DNA of 64,000 nucleotides from [Scytonema hofmanni] UTEX 2349 (GTDB lineage Bacteria; Cyanobacteriota; Cyanobacteriia; Cyanobacteriales; Nostocaceae): assembly GCF_000582685.1 (NCBI RefSeq), contig NZ_KK073768.1, forward strand, positions 2,316,926 through 2,380,925. The letters are read 5' to 3'. Positions within the stretch are counted from its first letter, which is position 1. Every line of letters starts with the position of its first letter. The notes beneath the pieces were generated by a model. The model was not told the DNA's origin. It ran no database searches and worked only from the letters and a program-made list of their open reading frames with translations. Of the stretch, positions 1 through 12,000 are shown one piece after another. The position numbers and the translations under genes were made by a program.

Positions 1-3000
1 ATCGCTAAACAAACCAGATCCGATGTCAGTCAAGAAGCTTACGGAGTCACAGGTTCACCCTCCTATGCAGCAGCAGGACGGATTTCCTATACTTTTGGCT
101 TTACGGGTCCTTGTATGGCTATTGATACCGCTTGTTCATCTTCCCTAGTAGCCATTCATCAAGCTTGTCAAAGTCTTAGACAACAAGAATGTCAAATGGC
201 GATCGCTGGAGGAGTGAACCTAATCTTACTCCCTGATAGCATGATTGCCACCGCTAAGGCTGGTATGCTGTCTAGTGATGGTCGTTGTAAAACCTTTGAT
301 GCTACTGCTGATGGTATTGGACGTGGGGAAGGATGCGGAATATTAGTTCTTAAACGTCTGTCAGATGCACAAGCTAATGGTGATAATATTTTAGCTGTAA
401 TTCGCGGTTCAGGAGTCAATCAGGACGGTCCTAGTAGTGGGTTTACAGTGCCTAATTGTGCTTCTCAGCAACAAGTCATGCGTCAAGCCTTGAAAATGGC
501 GCAAATAGAACCTGCTGAAGTTAGTTATGTAGAAGCTCATGGTACAGGAACACCTTTAGGAGATCCCATAGAACTGCGTTCATTAGCAAAAATCTATGGT
601 TCTCATCGTACTCACGATAACCCCTTATTCGTTGGTTCGGCAAAAACTAATATTAGTCACGTAGAAACGGCTGCCGGGGTAGCAGGAGTAATTAAAGTTA
701 TTTTACAATTACAACATCAACAGATTGCCCCCCATTTACATTTAAAAAATCCCACAAATCACTTTAACTGGGAAGATTTTCCTTTAGTTGTTCCCACCCA
801 AATTACACCCTGGCGCGTACAATCTGGTAGCCGCATCGGTGTGGTAAACTCATTTGGGGCTACAGGAACTAACGCTCATATTGTTTTAGCAGAAGCACGA
901 ACACCATTAAAACCGGAAAATTCTGGTTTATTAGAGCGATCGCTCCATTTATTAACTCTTTCTACCAAAACAGAACCAGCATTAAAAGATTTAGTAACCC
1001 TTTATCAAAATTGGTTTAAACAAAATACAGATTTAAAAATAGCTGATATTTGCTATAGTGCTAACACAGGTCGCTCTCACTTTAAGCATCGTTTAGCTTT
1101 ACTTGTGGCTGAACCTCAAGAATTAGCCGCAAAACTCCAAAATTTAACCATTAGTCTGTCACAAGAGCAAAATACTGAAGAAAGTTCTAGCATTGCCGGA
1201 ATGTTTCAGGGACAACTTGCTGCTAATAGTAGTGTACCTAATGTTGCTTTTCTGTTTACCGGTCAAGGTTCTCAGTATATTGATATGGGACGGGAACTTT
1301 ATCAAACTCAACCCCTGTTCCGGCGGATTTTAGAGCAATGCGATCAAATTCTACGTTCCGAGTTAGAAAAACCCCTATTAGAAATTCTTTACCCCCAAAA
1401 TACAAATCAATCTCCATTTTCCCTAATTGACCAAACAAATTATACTCAACCTGCCTTATTTGCCTTAGAATATGCCTTAGCTCAACTATGGATTTCCTGG
1501 GGAATTAAGCCTGCGGTGGTGATGGGTCATAGTGTGGGAGAATACGTAGCCGCTTGTATAGCCGGAGTCTTTAGTTTAGAAGATGGGTTAAAATTAATTG
1601 CTGCTCGTGGTCGTCTCATGCAGTCATTACCCCAAAATGGGGCGATGTTGGCTGTATTTGCAGATGCAAAACGGGTAGCAGAAATTATTGCTCCTTATCA
1701 AAATAGAGTTGCGTTGGCGAAGCCCGCCGTAGGCATCGCTGCCTACAATGGAGCGCAAAATATTGTCATATCTGGGGAAAATCAGGCAATAGCAGCCATT
1801 AAAACCACCCTAGAGGCAGAAGGAATTGAAAGCCGCCCCCTGAACACCTCTCACGCCTTTCATTCACCTCTAGTAGACCCGATTTTAGAGCAGTTAGAAC
1901 AAATTGCCAATCAAATAGAAATCCATCCTCCCCGCATTCCCATTGTTTCCAACTTAACAGGAGAAACATTATCAATCAATCAACCCTTAAACGGAAAATA
2001 CTGGCGACAGCATAGCCGAGAAGCCGTAAAGTTTACCACAGGATTAGCAACATTAGTAGAAAAAGGCTATGAAACCTTTTTAGAAATTGGAGCAAAGCCC
2101 GCCTTGTCTAAAATGGGGCAGAGATGTAAATTAGGTGATAACCTCTTGTGGCTTTCTTCCCTAGTAGCAGGACAATCAAACTGGGCAACATTATTCAATA
2201 GTCTAGCTCAATTATATGTGCGTGGTGCAGAGGTGAATTGGTCAGGATTTGATCAAGATTACCCACGCCAAAGATTTATTTTACCTAATTATCCTTTTCA
2301 ACGTCAGCGTTACTGGTTGAAAATACCAAATGCAGATATGTCGTCCCAAAAAGCCATTGCAACTGCACCCATGAACGGAGAGGTTCCAGAACCAATTCCA
2401 GAACCAAAACCCCATACCTCTGCATCCTCAAAACAAGAACAAATTATCAAACTCTTACAATCTCTGATTGCTGAAGCACTGCAAACATCTCCAGACACAG
2501 TAGATATTCATACCCCATTAGTGGAAATGGGTGCAGATTCTATCGTGTTTATGAAAACAGGACAGCAGTTAGAATTGGACTTTGGGGTACGCATTCCTAT
2601 CCGCAGATTATTTGAAGACTTATCTACGTTAAATGCTTTAGGTACTTACATTGGCGAAAATCTACCAGCCGAATTTAAGTTTACTGATAATTTTACTGAC
2701 AATCAACCTGTATCGCCACCTGTAACTTCAGAATCTCCAGATCCCCAGACTGAGAACAAAGCAGTAGAATCTGCACTTAGTCAAATTCCTCCCACAGCAG
2801 AACCAGTTGGTACTACTGCTTTAGAGCGGATCATGAGTCAGCAATTACAAACTATGTCTCAACTCATGTCCGAACAGTTAGCAGTTTTAAGAGGAGAAAC
2901 TACCACCACACCACCACAGTTTATTCCTAACCAGAATCCTGTTAACTCACCACAGACAACAATTAAAAACACTAAACGTCAGGAATTTTGGGAACGACGC

Positions 3001-6000
3001 GAATATAAACCCACATTAAGCGATATTCAAGACCAAGCTGCTAATTTTCCGCTAACTGTACCAACTAATAAAGAAATGCAATTTAGTCTTTATTATTTTG
3101 GCAGTTACGATGCAGAATTTACTCAAGATAAATATAGCCTTCTGTTTGGGGGAGTAGAATACGCAGACCAAAATGGCTTTACCTCTGTATGGCTACCTGA
3201 GCGTCACTTTCATGCTTTTGGTGGTTTTTCTCCTAACCCTTCTATTCTCTGTGCTTCTCTGGCTAAAGTTACCAAAAATATACAACTGCGGGCTGGTAGT
3301 GTAGTTTTACCCCTACATCATCCTGTGCGAGTAGCCGAAGATTGGGCAATTATTGATAATATTTCTCAAGGACGAGTAGGAATTTCCTTTGCTTCCGGTT
3401 GGCATCCCCATGATTTTGTCTTTGCCCCAGAAGCTTATGATGACCGTCGAGAAATTATGTTTGAGGGCATCGAAACAGTACAAAAACTCTGGCGCGGAGA
3501 GTCAATTCAGCTACTTAGTGGTTCTGGTAACATGGCTGAAATCCGTACCTTCCCCATGCCTCAGCAAAAAGAGTTACCTGTTTGGGTAACAATAGTTAAT
3601 AACCCAGATACTTACATGAGAGCCGGGGCAATGGGAATCGGGGTTTTGACTAACCTGATGGGGCAAACTGTAGAAGATTTAGCCCGTAATATTGCCATTT
3701 ATCGAGAATCACTGGCACGTCATGGTTTTGATCCCCATGTTGGACGAGTGACATTATTGTTACATACTTATATTGGTACGGATATTCAACAAGTACGAGA
3801 AAAAGCCCGCAAACCATTCCAAAATTATCTCACCTCCTCTATTGGTCTATTTCAAAGTTTAGTGAAAAGCCAAGGTTTACAGATGGCTGATTTTGAAAAG
3901 ATGAGCGAGGATGATAAAGATTATATTCTGTCCGCAGCTTATGACCGTTATGTACAAACCAGTGCTTTAATTGGCACACCAGATTCTTGTATTGAAATTG
4001 TGGAAAAACTCCTAACTATTGGAGTTGATGAAATTGCTTGTTTAATTGATTTTGGGGTGGAAGAAGAAGCTGTATTAGCCAGCTTACCCCACGTTAAGAC
4101 TTTGAAGGAACGGATAAATAAAGTTAAAACCGATGATTGGTTTTATCGCTTAGATTGGCAACAACAGCCCCGCGATCTTCCTTTACAACCATCTCCAAAA
4201 TCTGGACATTGGTTAATTTTTGCGGATGTCCAAGGTGTAGGCACAGCTTTAGCGCAACAATTACAGGTAGATGGTCAAACCTGTACGCTGATTTATCCCC
4301 AAGGTAGCAGTATTTCATTACCTAACGGGGCTTTGGAAATAGATCCTACTGACCCAAAAGCTTTTAACCAACTTTTACAAAATCAACTTACAGCTAGTGA
4401 ACTTCCCCTAAGTGGAGTTATTTATCTTTGGAGTCTCAACAGCCCATTATCTCAGCAATTGACAGTTGATTTACTCCAGCAAACTCAACAAACGGTTTGC
4501 GGTGGTGTATTGCATTTAGTTCAAGCTTTAGACCAACAACCAGAGTTAAAAAATGCTTGTTCGCAAATGTGGCTAATTACACAACAAGCGGTTGCATCAG
4601 ACAATACCGCACCAACAGGCATTGCTCAAGCATCCCTATGGGGATTCGGTCGAGTTATAGCCCTAGAATATCCAGAATTGTGGGGTGGTCTGATCGATAT
4701 TGATAGGGATAATACCACAGCACAAGTAGAGCAAATATGGCTAGAAATTAGAGCGCAACTGGGGAAAAAATCACAAGCTGAAGATCAGGTTTTATTACAC
4801 CAAGAAAAACGTTATGTTGCCCGTTTAGTCCGTCAAACTGTTGGTAATTCTGATATTAATAATTCCTCTGTTAATTTAGATCTAAAAGGCACTTATTTAA
4901 TTACAGGTGGTTTGGGTGCTTTGGGTATTCGGTTAGCACAGTGGTTAGTTGATCGAGGAGTGCATCATTTAGTTTTGTGTGGGCGTTCTGCTCCTGCGGC
5001 TAAAATTCAAAAAACCATCACTCAGTTACAGCAACAGGGTATACAAGTGATAGTGGCTCAGGTAGATATATCTAAATTTAATGATTTATCTGAGTTGTTA
5101 CAACAAATTCAAGGTAAAAATCAAGACAACTGTCCGCCACTGCAAGGGATTTTCCACTTAGCTGGGTTGTTAGATGATGGGGCATTATTCCAGCAAACTT
5201 GGAAACGGTTTGATGCTGTATTTGCTCCTAAGATTTTAGGTACTTGGAATCTTCATGTTTTAACTCAAGAACTGCCACTTAAACATTTTGTTCTGTTTTC
5301 TTCCATCGCTTCTTTATTGGGGTCTCCCGGACAAAGTAATCATGCGGCAGCTAATGCTTTTATTGATGCTTTAGCTCATTATCGTCAAGCTAATGGCTTG
5401 CCTGCTGTGAGTATAAATTGGGGTTCTTGGACAGAAATCGGGAAAGTAACCAGATTAGAAGGATCGCAACAACAACGCTGGCAAGAATATTTTGATAAAC
5501 TTTGGCGTAGTTATGGTATGGAGGCGATCGCCCCTAAAGCCGGTTTACACGCTCTGGAACAACTACTCAATCAACCTCCTGTACAAGTTGGGGTATTTCC
5601 CATTGATTGGTCTAAGTTCTGTGAGTCTCTGGGGGTTGAACAAAAACCTTTACTACTCTATTTAACCCAACCGGAAACAACATCAACAAGCACTTCCCCT
5701 ATTAGGATTCCCTTAAGTGAAGCTCAAAAGCAACTGTGGCTATTAGCGCAAATTGTGGAAGAAGGGTCAATTGTCTATAATGACAACGTAAACTTAGAAT
5801 TATGTGGTGATTTACACTTAGAGATTTTAAAAGAATCTATACACACTGTTGTGGAACGACAGGAAGCCCTCCGCACGATTATTGATCCTCAAGGAGAATG
5901 GCAAGAAATTCTACCAACTCTCAAAGTAGATATTCCCTTGGTTGACCTTTCCAGTACCAAGGATGAACAGGAGCAATGTTTACAAGATTGGTTGATTCAA

Positions 6001-9000
6001 CGCAGTCAAAAGCCCTTAAATCTAACCACAGATCCTTTATTTCAAGTGGAAGTGTTGAAACTAGGACAACAGCATCATGTTCTAGTAATCACTGTTCATC
6101 ACATTATTTCTGATGGTTGGTCTATAGAAAATATCCTCAAAGAAATTGCTCTGATTTATTCTGCGCTTTGTGAGGGGGCAGATGTTAAATTAGATACTCC
6201 CTTACAATTTCGGGAATTTCTCCACTGGCAAACCAACCGCAGCCAAAGTTCGGAAATGTTAAGCCATGAGTCCTTTTGGTTAGAGCAGTTTGCTGATTCT
6301 ATTCCGGTGCTAGAACTGCCTACAGATCGGACTCGTCCCCTCCGCAAAACTTATCATGGCAACCGTCAAACCCGTATCACTCCACCCCATCTGCGGGAGC
6401 AGTTACGGCAGTTTAGTCAGGGTCAAGGATGTACATTATTTATGACTTTGCTGGCTGCCCATTTTGTGTTGCTGCATCGTCTTAGTAGACAAGCAGAAAT
6501 AGTTGTAGGTATTCCTACGGCTGGACGATTTCTTGCTAGTAGCGAAACAATGGTGGGATATGCAACGCATTTATTACCTATCCGCAGTTGTTTTCAAGCA
6601 AACCTGTCTTTCTCAGCTTATTTGGCGGAAATTCGCAGCAGATTATTGGCAGCTTATGAACATCAAGATTATCCTTTTGCCCAGTTATTAAAGCAACTCA
6701 ATCTAAAAACTGATAGTAGCCGTACTCCTTTGGTATCTGTGACATTTAATTTAGAACCGCCTGTACCTACAGTGTCGTTGAAGAATTTAGACACGGCAAT
6801 GATGTCACGACCTGTTAGCTTTACTCACTTTGACTTGCATTTTGTAGTGATTGACATGGGCGATCGCCTGATTTTGGAGGCAAAATATAATACAGATTTG
6901 TTTAATGATGCTACCATTGAGCGTTGGTTAGGTCATTTCCAAACTTTGTTAGAGGAAATCATTACCCAACCAAATCAAGAGATTGCTACTTTACCATTAT
7001 TAACTCAGCTAGAACGTCAACAATTGTTAATAGACTGGAATTCTGGGTTAACACAATATTCCTCAGCACATTTAGAAACAGAATGTGTTTATCAACGTTT
7101 TGAAAAGCAGGTTAGTCAAAATCCTGATGCTTTAGCAGTGGTATTTGCAAAACAAAATTTGACATACCAGGAGTTAAACACAAGAGCAAATCAACTGGCT
7201 GTACATTTACGCAACTTAAATATTCCATCAGCTGGACGAATAGTTGTTTATGCTGAACGTTCTTTGGTGGCTTTGGTGGCTATATTGGGAATCTGGAAAG
7301 CAGGAGGGGTTTATGTTCCTATTGATGCTGCTAACACACCCCCTCAGCGTTTGGCGCTACTGCTAGAGGATATTCAACCAACTGCACTGTTAACTCAAAC
7401 ATCCTACAAATCAAATTTACTGGCTTCTCTCTCTTGTCCGGTGGTATTTTTGGACAAAGAAGGGAATGATAACTCAGAAAATCAATCACCAGAAATTCTC
7501 GACCCTAATTTTCCCCAGGTAACACCCGATGACTTAGCATATATTATCTTTACCTCTGGTTCTACAGGTCAGCCCAAGGGAGTAGCCATTAAACATCGTC
7601 ATCTAGCTGCTTATACTACCAGCATGACTCAGCGTCTAGGTTTGCAGTCTGGTATGAGTTTTGCGACAGTATCCACTTTTGCGGCTGATTTGGGTTATAC
7701 CGCGATTTTCCCCACATTGTGTACAGGTGGAACATTACACATCATTACTCAGGAAACGGCTACTGACCCTCAAGCCTTAGCTACATACTTTAGCCAACAT
7801 CAAATTGATTGTTTGAAGATTGTACCTGCTCACCTCAACGCTTTGTTAGAAGGTGAAAAATCATCACAAGTATTACCCCGACATACTCTGGTTTTAGGAG
7901 GAGATACCCTTGCTTGGGAGTTGGTGGGGAAAATTCAAACTTTAGCACCGCAATGTCGGATTTTTAATCACTACGGACCTAGTGAAACGACGGTAGGGGT
8001 TTTAACTTTCCTGATAGATGATCAGCATTCGCCAAAATCATCTGCTACTGTTCCTATAGGTCGTCCCCTGCCTCATGTCTGCGTTTATATTTTGGATCAG
8101 TATCAGCAACCCGTCCCGATTGGAGTTCCCGGAGAATTATATATTGGGGGTGCAAGTGTAGCGCCAGGATACCTAAATCGGGCAGAATTAACAACCGAGA
8201 AATTTATCCTTAATCCTTATTCTACAGAAACTGGCGAAGGCGATCGCCTTTACAAAACTGGAGATTTAGCCCGCTATCTCCCAGATGGTAATATTGAGTT
8301 CCTGGGCAGAATTGATAATCAAGTAAAAATACGGGGTTATCGCCTGGAATTAGGTGAAGTAGAATCTGTGTTAAATCAGCATCCAGGTGTGCAACAAGCT
8401 GTAGTTTTGGCTTGGGAACAAGAACAAACAGGAGAAAAACGTTTAGTAGCTTATTGGGTGGCGGTAAAAACAGCAGGTGTTAGTGTTTCCTCCCAAGAAT
8501 TACGTCAGTTTTTACAAGCAAAAGTACCTGATTACATGATACCGAGTAGTTTGATCAGGTTAGAGAATATTCCCTTAACGGCAAATGGTAAAATAGATCG
8601 TCGAGCGTTGCCCTTACCAGAACAAGATTTAAGTCAAGAAGTAGATTTTATTGCTCCTCGCACACCCACAGAACAGGCGATCGCAGATATCTTTGCCACT
8701 GTTTTACGGTTAGAATCAGTAGGTATTAACAATAACTTCTTTGAATTAGGCGGTCATTCCCTCTTAGCAACTCAGGTCATCTCACGACTACGGGAAACCT
8801 TCCAAATTGACCTACCTTTAGTTAGTTTGTTTACATCGCCTACCGTCGCGGGAATTGACTTAATTATTCATCAGCAAATGCAACAGGGTATAGTCAAAAC
8901 TGCCCCTCCTATCACAGCTGTACCCCGTACTTCAAACACACAATTACCTTTAAGTTGGTCACAAGAGCGACTGTGGTTTATTGAACAATTAGAAGGGGCA

Positions 9001-12000
9001 AATGCTACCTATAATATGCCCGCCGCAGTTCGTCTACAAGGTAATCTCAATATTTCAGCCTTAGAACAAGCACTAGGGGAAATTGCCAAACGTCATGAAG
9101 TGCTAAGAACTGCTTTTAAATCAGAAGATGGTAAAGCAGTACAAGTGATTTTCCCAGAGGCTACACTGAGCTTACAAACAATAGACCTACAGAATTTAAC
9201 TAGCTCAGAACAGGAAAACAGTGTACAAAAACACATCATTGAGGAAGCGAAAACCCCCTTTGATTTGTCCCAACCTGCCTTAATGCGGGCTACCCTGTTA
9301 CAGCTTAACCCTCAATCTTACGTGATATTAATCACAATGCACCATATTGTTTCTGATGGTTGGTCAGTAAGTATTGTAGTGCGAGAGTTGTCAACTTTAT
9401 ATCAAGCCTTTGCCCAAAACCGTCCTTCTCCACTGCCAGACCGGAATATTCAATATGCAGATTTTACCATCTGGCAACGTCAATGGTTGACAGGAGAAGT
9501 ATTACAAACCCAATTAAATTACTGGCAAAATCAGTTAGCAGGTAATTTACCAATTTTGAATTTACCCTTAGATTATCCCTTATCTGCAAAGCAAGACTAT
9601 CAGGGAGCGCAACAGAACATATCCATTAAACCAACCCTAACTAAAGCTTTGAAAGCATTGAGTGACCAAGAAGGGGTGACATTGTTTATGACCCTGTTTG
9701 CGGCATTCAATGTGTTGTTGTCCCGTCATACAGGACAGGAAGATATCATTATTGGTTCACCAATAGCAGGACGTAATCATTTAGGTAGTGAAGATTTAGT
9801 TGGCTTCTTTATTAACACCTTACCCCTACGTACTAATCTGGCAGAAAATCCCAGTTTCCAACAATTATTAAAGCGTGTCGGGGAAGTGACATTAGGAGCT
9901 TATACTTATCAAGATATTCCCTTTGAAAAGTTAGTAGAAGAATTACGCACAGAACGAGTATTAAACCGTCATCCTCTATTTGATGTGTTGTTCAACTTTG
10001 TCAACACACCAGAAGCAGTTCTAAACATGGGGGATTTGACTTTTGAACGTTTACCCCAACCCGAACCCTATTCCAAATTCTGGCTAACATTTTATATTCG
10101 CCAAGTTGGTGAAGCGTTAAATATTGAATTAGTTTATCGTCAAAGTTTGTTCACATCTGAAAGGATGAAAGCTTTATTAGAGCAATTTGTGGTTTTATTA
10201 ACACAAGTAGTAGAACATCCTCACGAGACAATTCAATCTTATTCCCTCTTATCTCCTCAAACTGCGGCTTTAATACCTGATCCCTCTTTACCTTTGCCAG
10301 AACCAGACTATGAACTGGTAACAACATCATTTATTAACTGGGCTAAACAAAGTCCTGAACAAATAGCAATCCGTCAAAATGGTAAAAAATGGACTTATGG
10401 AGAATTAGCAACAGCAGCCGAAAACATAGCCCAAGTTTTGATGAGTCAGGGGTTAAAACAAAAAGATGTAGTGGCATTATGGGGAGAACGTAGTTTTGGT
10501 TTAATTGCAGGTGTATTAGGGATTTTCCTGGCTGGGGGAGTGCTGTTAATTATTGATTCTAACCTGCCACCACAAAGGCAAAACCTGATGTTAGAGCAAA
10601 CCCAAGCGCGTTATTTAATTAGCATTGGTGAACCATCTCAGGTTGCTCAAGTTGTGGAAAAACAATTAAAGATGATTGCAGTTAATCCTGATACTGCTGC
10701 AACTGGGGAAGAAATGGTTAAGAGTGACATAGCGTTACCGACTCTTGCAGCCAAAGATCCAGCCTACATCTTTTTTACCTCTGGTAGCACGGGAACACCA
10801 AAAGGAGTATTAGGAAATCATCAAGGTGTTGCACACTTTATTCATTGGCAACGTCAAACTTTTGAGATTAAAGCAGGCGATCGCATTGCACAATTAATTG
10901 AACTTTCATTTGATGCAATCCTCAGAGATATTTTTCTACCCTTAACCAGTGGTGCAACCCTTTGTTTACCAGATCAATACTACATACCCGGTTCACCGCA
11001 AATTTTAACTTGGTTAGATGAAGAGCAAATTTCTGTTTTTCACACCGTTCCAGCCCTAGCTCAATCTTGGTTACAAAACATCCCAGAAAAAGTAACATTG
11101 AGTTCATTACGTTGGGTATTCTTATCAGGAGAACCCTTAACTCAATCTTTAGTTCAACAATGGCGACAAACCTTTGCACAAGCAGGAAATATTGTCAATC
11201 TTTACGGTGCTACCGAAACCACAATGGTAAAATGCTTCTATCCAGTACCCCCAGAAATTCCCGCAGGAGTTATGCCTGGAGGTTGGTCTTTACCTGAAAC
11301 TCAAATTTTGATTTTAAATAGCAAAAATCAACTGTGTGGAATTGGAGAAATTGGGGAAATAGTCGTGCGTACTCCCTTCCGCACCTTGGGTTATATTAAA
11401 CCAATTCCTTCTCCCTTTGTCCTCAATCCATTCCGCCAAGATCCGCAAGATTGGGTATACTACACAGGTGATAATGGGCGCTATCGTCCCGATGGATCAA
11501 TTGAAGTTTTAGGACGTTTAGATAATCAAATTAAAATTCGGGGAGTTCGTGTTCAAACAGGAGAAATTGAAGCCATCTTAAACCAACATCCAGCCGTTAG
11601 CAAAGGGGTTATAATTGCTAAACAAAAGAGTTCTGGAGACTATGATCTTGTTGCTTATACAGTTTTGAAATCAGGACAAACCGTAACAAATCAAGAGTTA
11701 CGACAATTCCTCAAAAAGCAACTGCCAGAATACATGATTCCTTTCTCTTTTGTGCAGTTGGATAGTTTACCTTTAACTGCTACAGGTAAAGTAAATCGTC
11801 AATTATTACCCGAACCCCATCACAACATCGAGCCAATTTCTGAACACAGAAAACCCCGCACACCCATAGAAGTTAAAATTGTAGAAATTATTGCTCAAGT
11901 TCTAAAATTAGAGCAAATAGGTATTGATGATAATTTCTTTGAATTAGGAGGACATTCTTTATTAGCTGCTCAAGTTATTTCACGACTACAACAAGAATTT

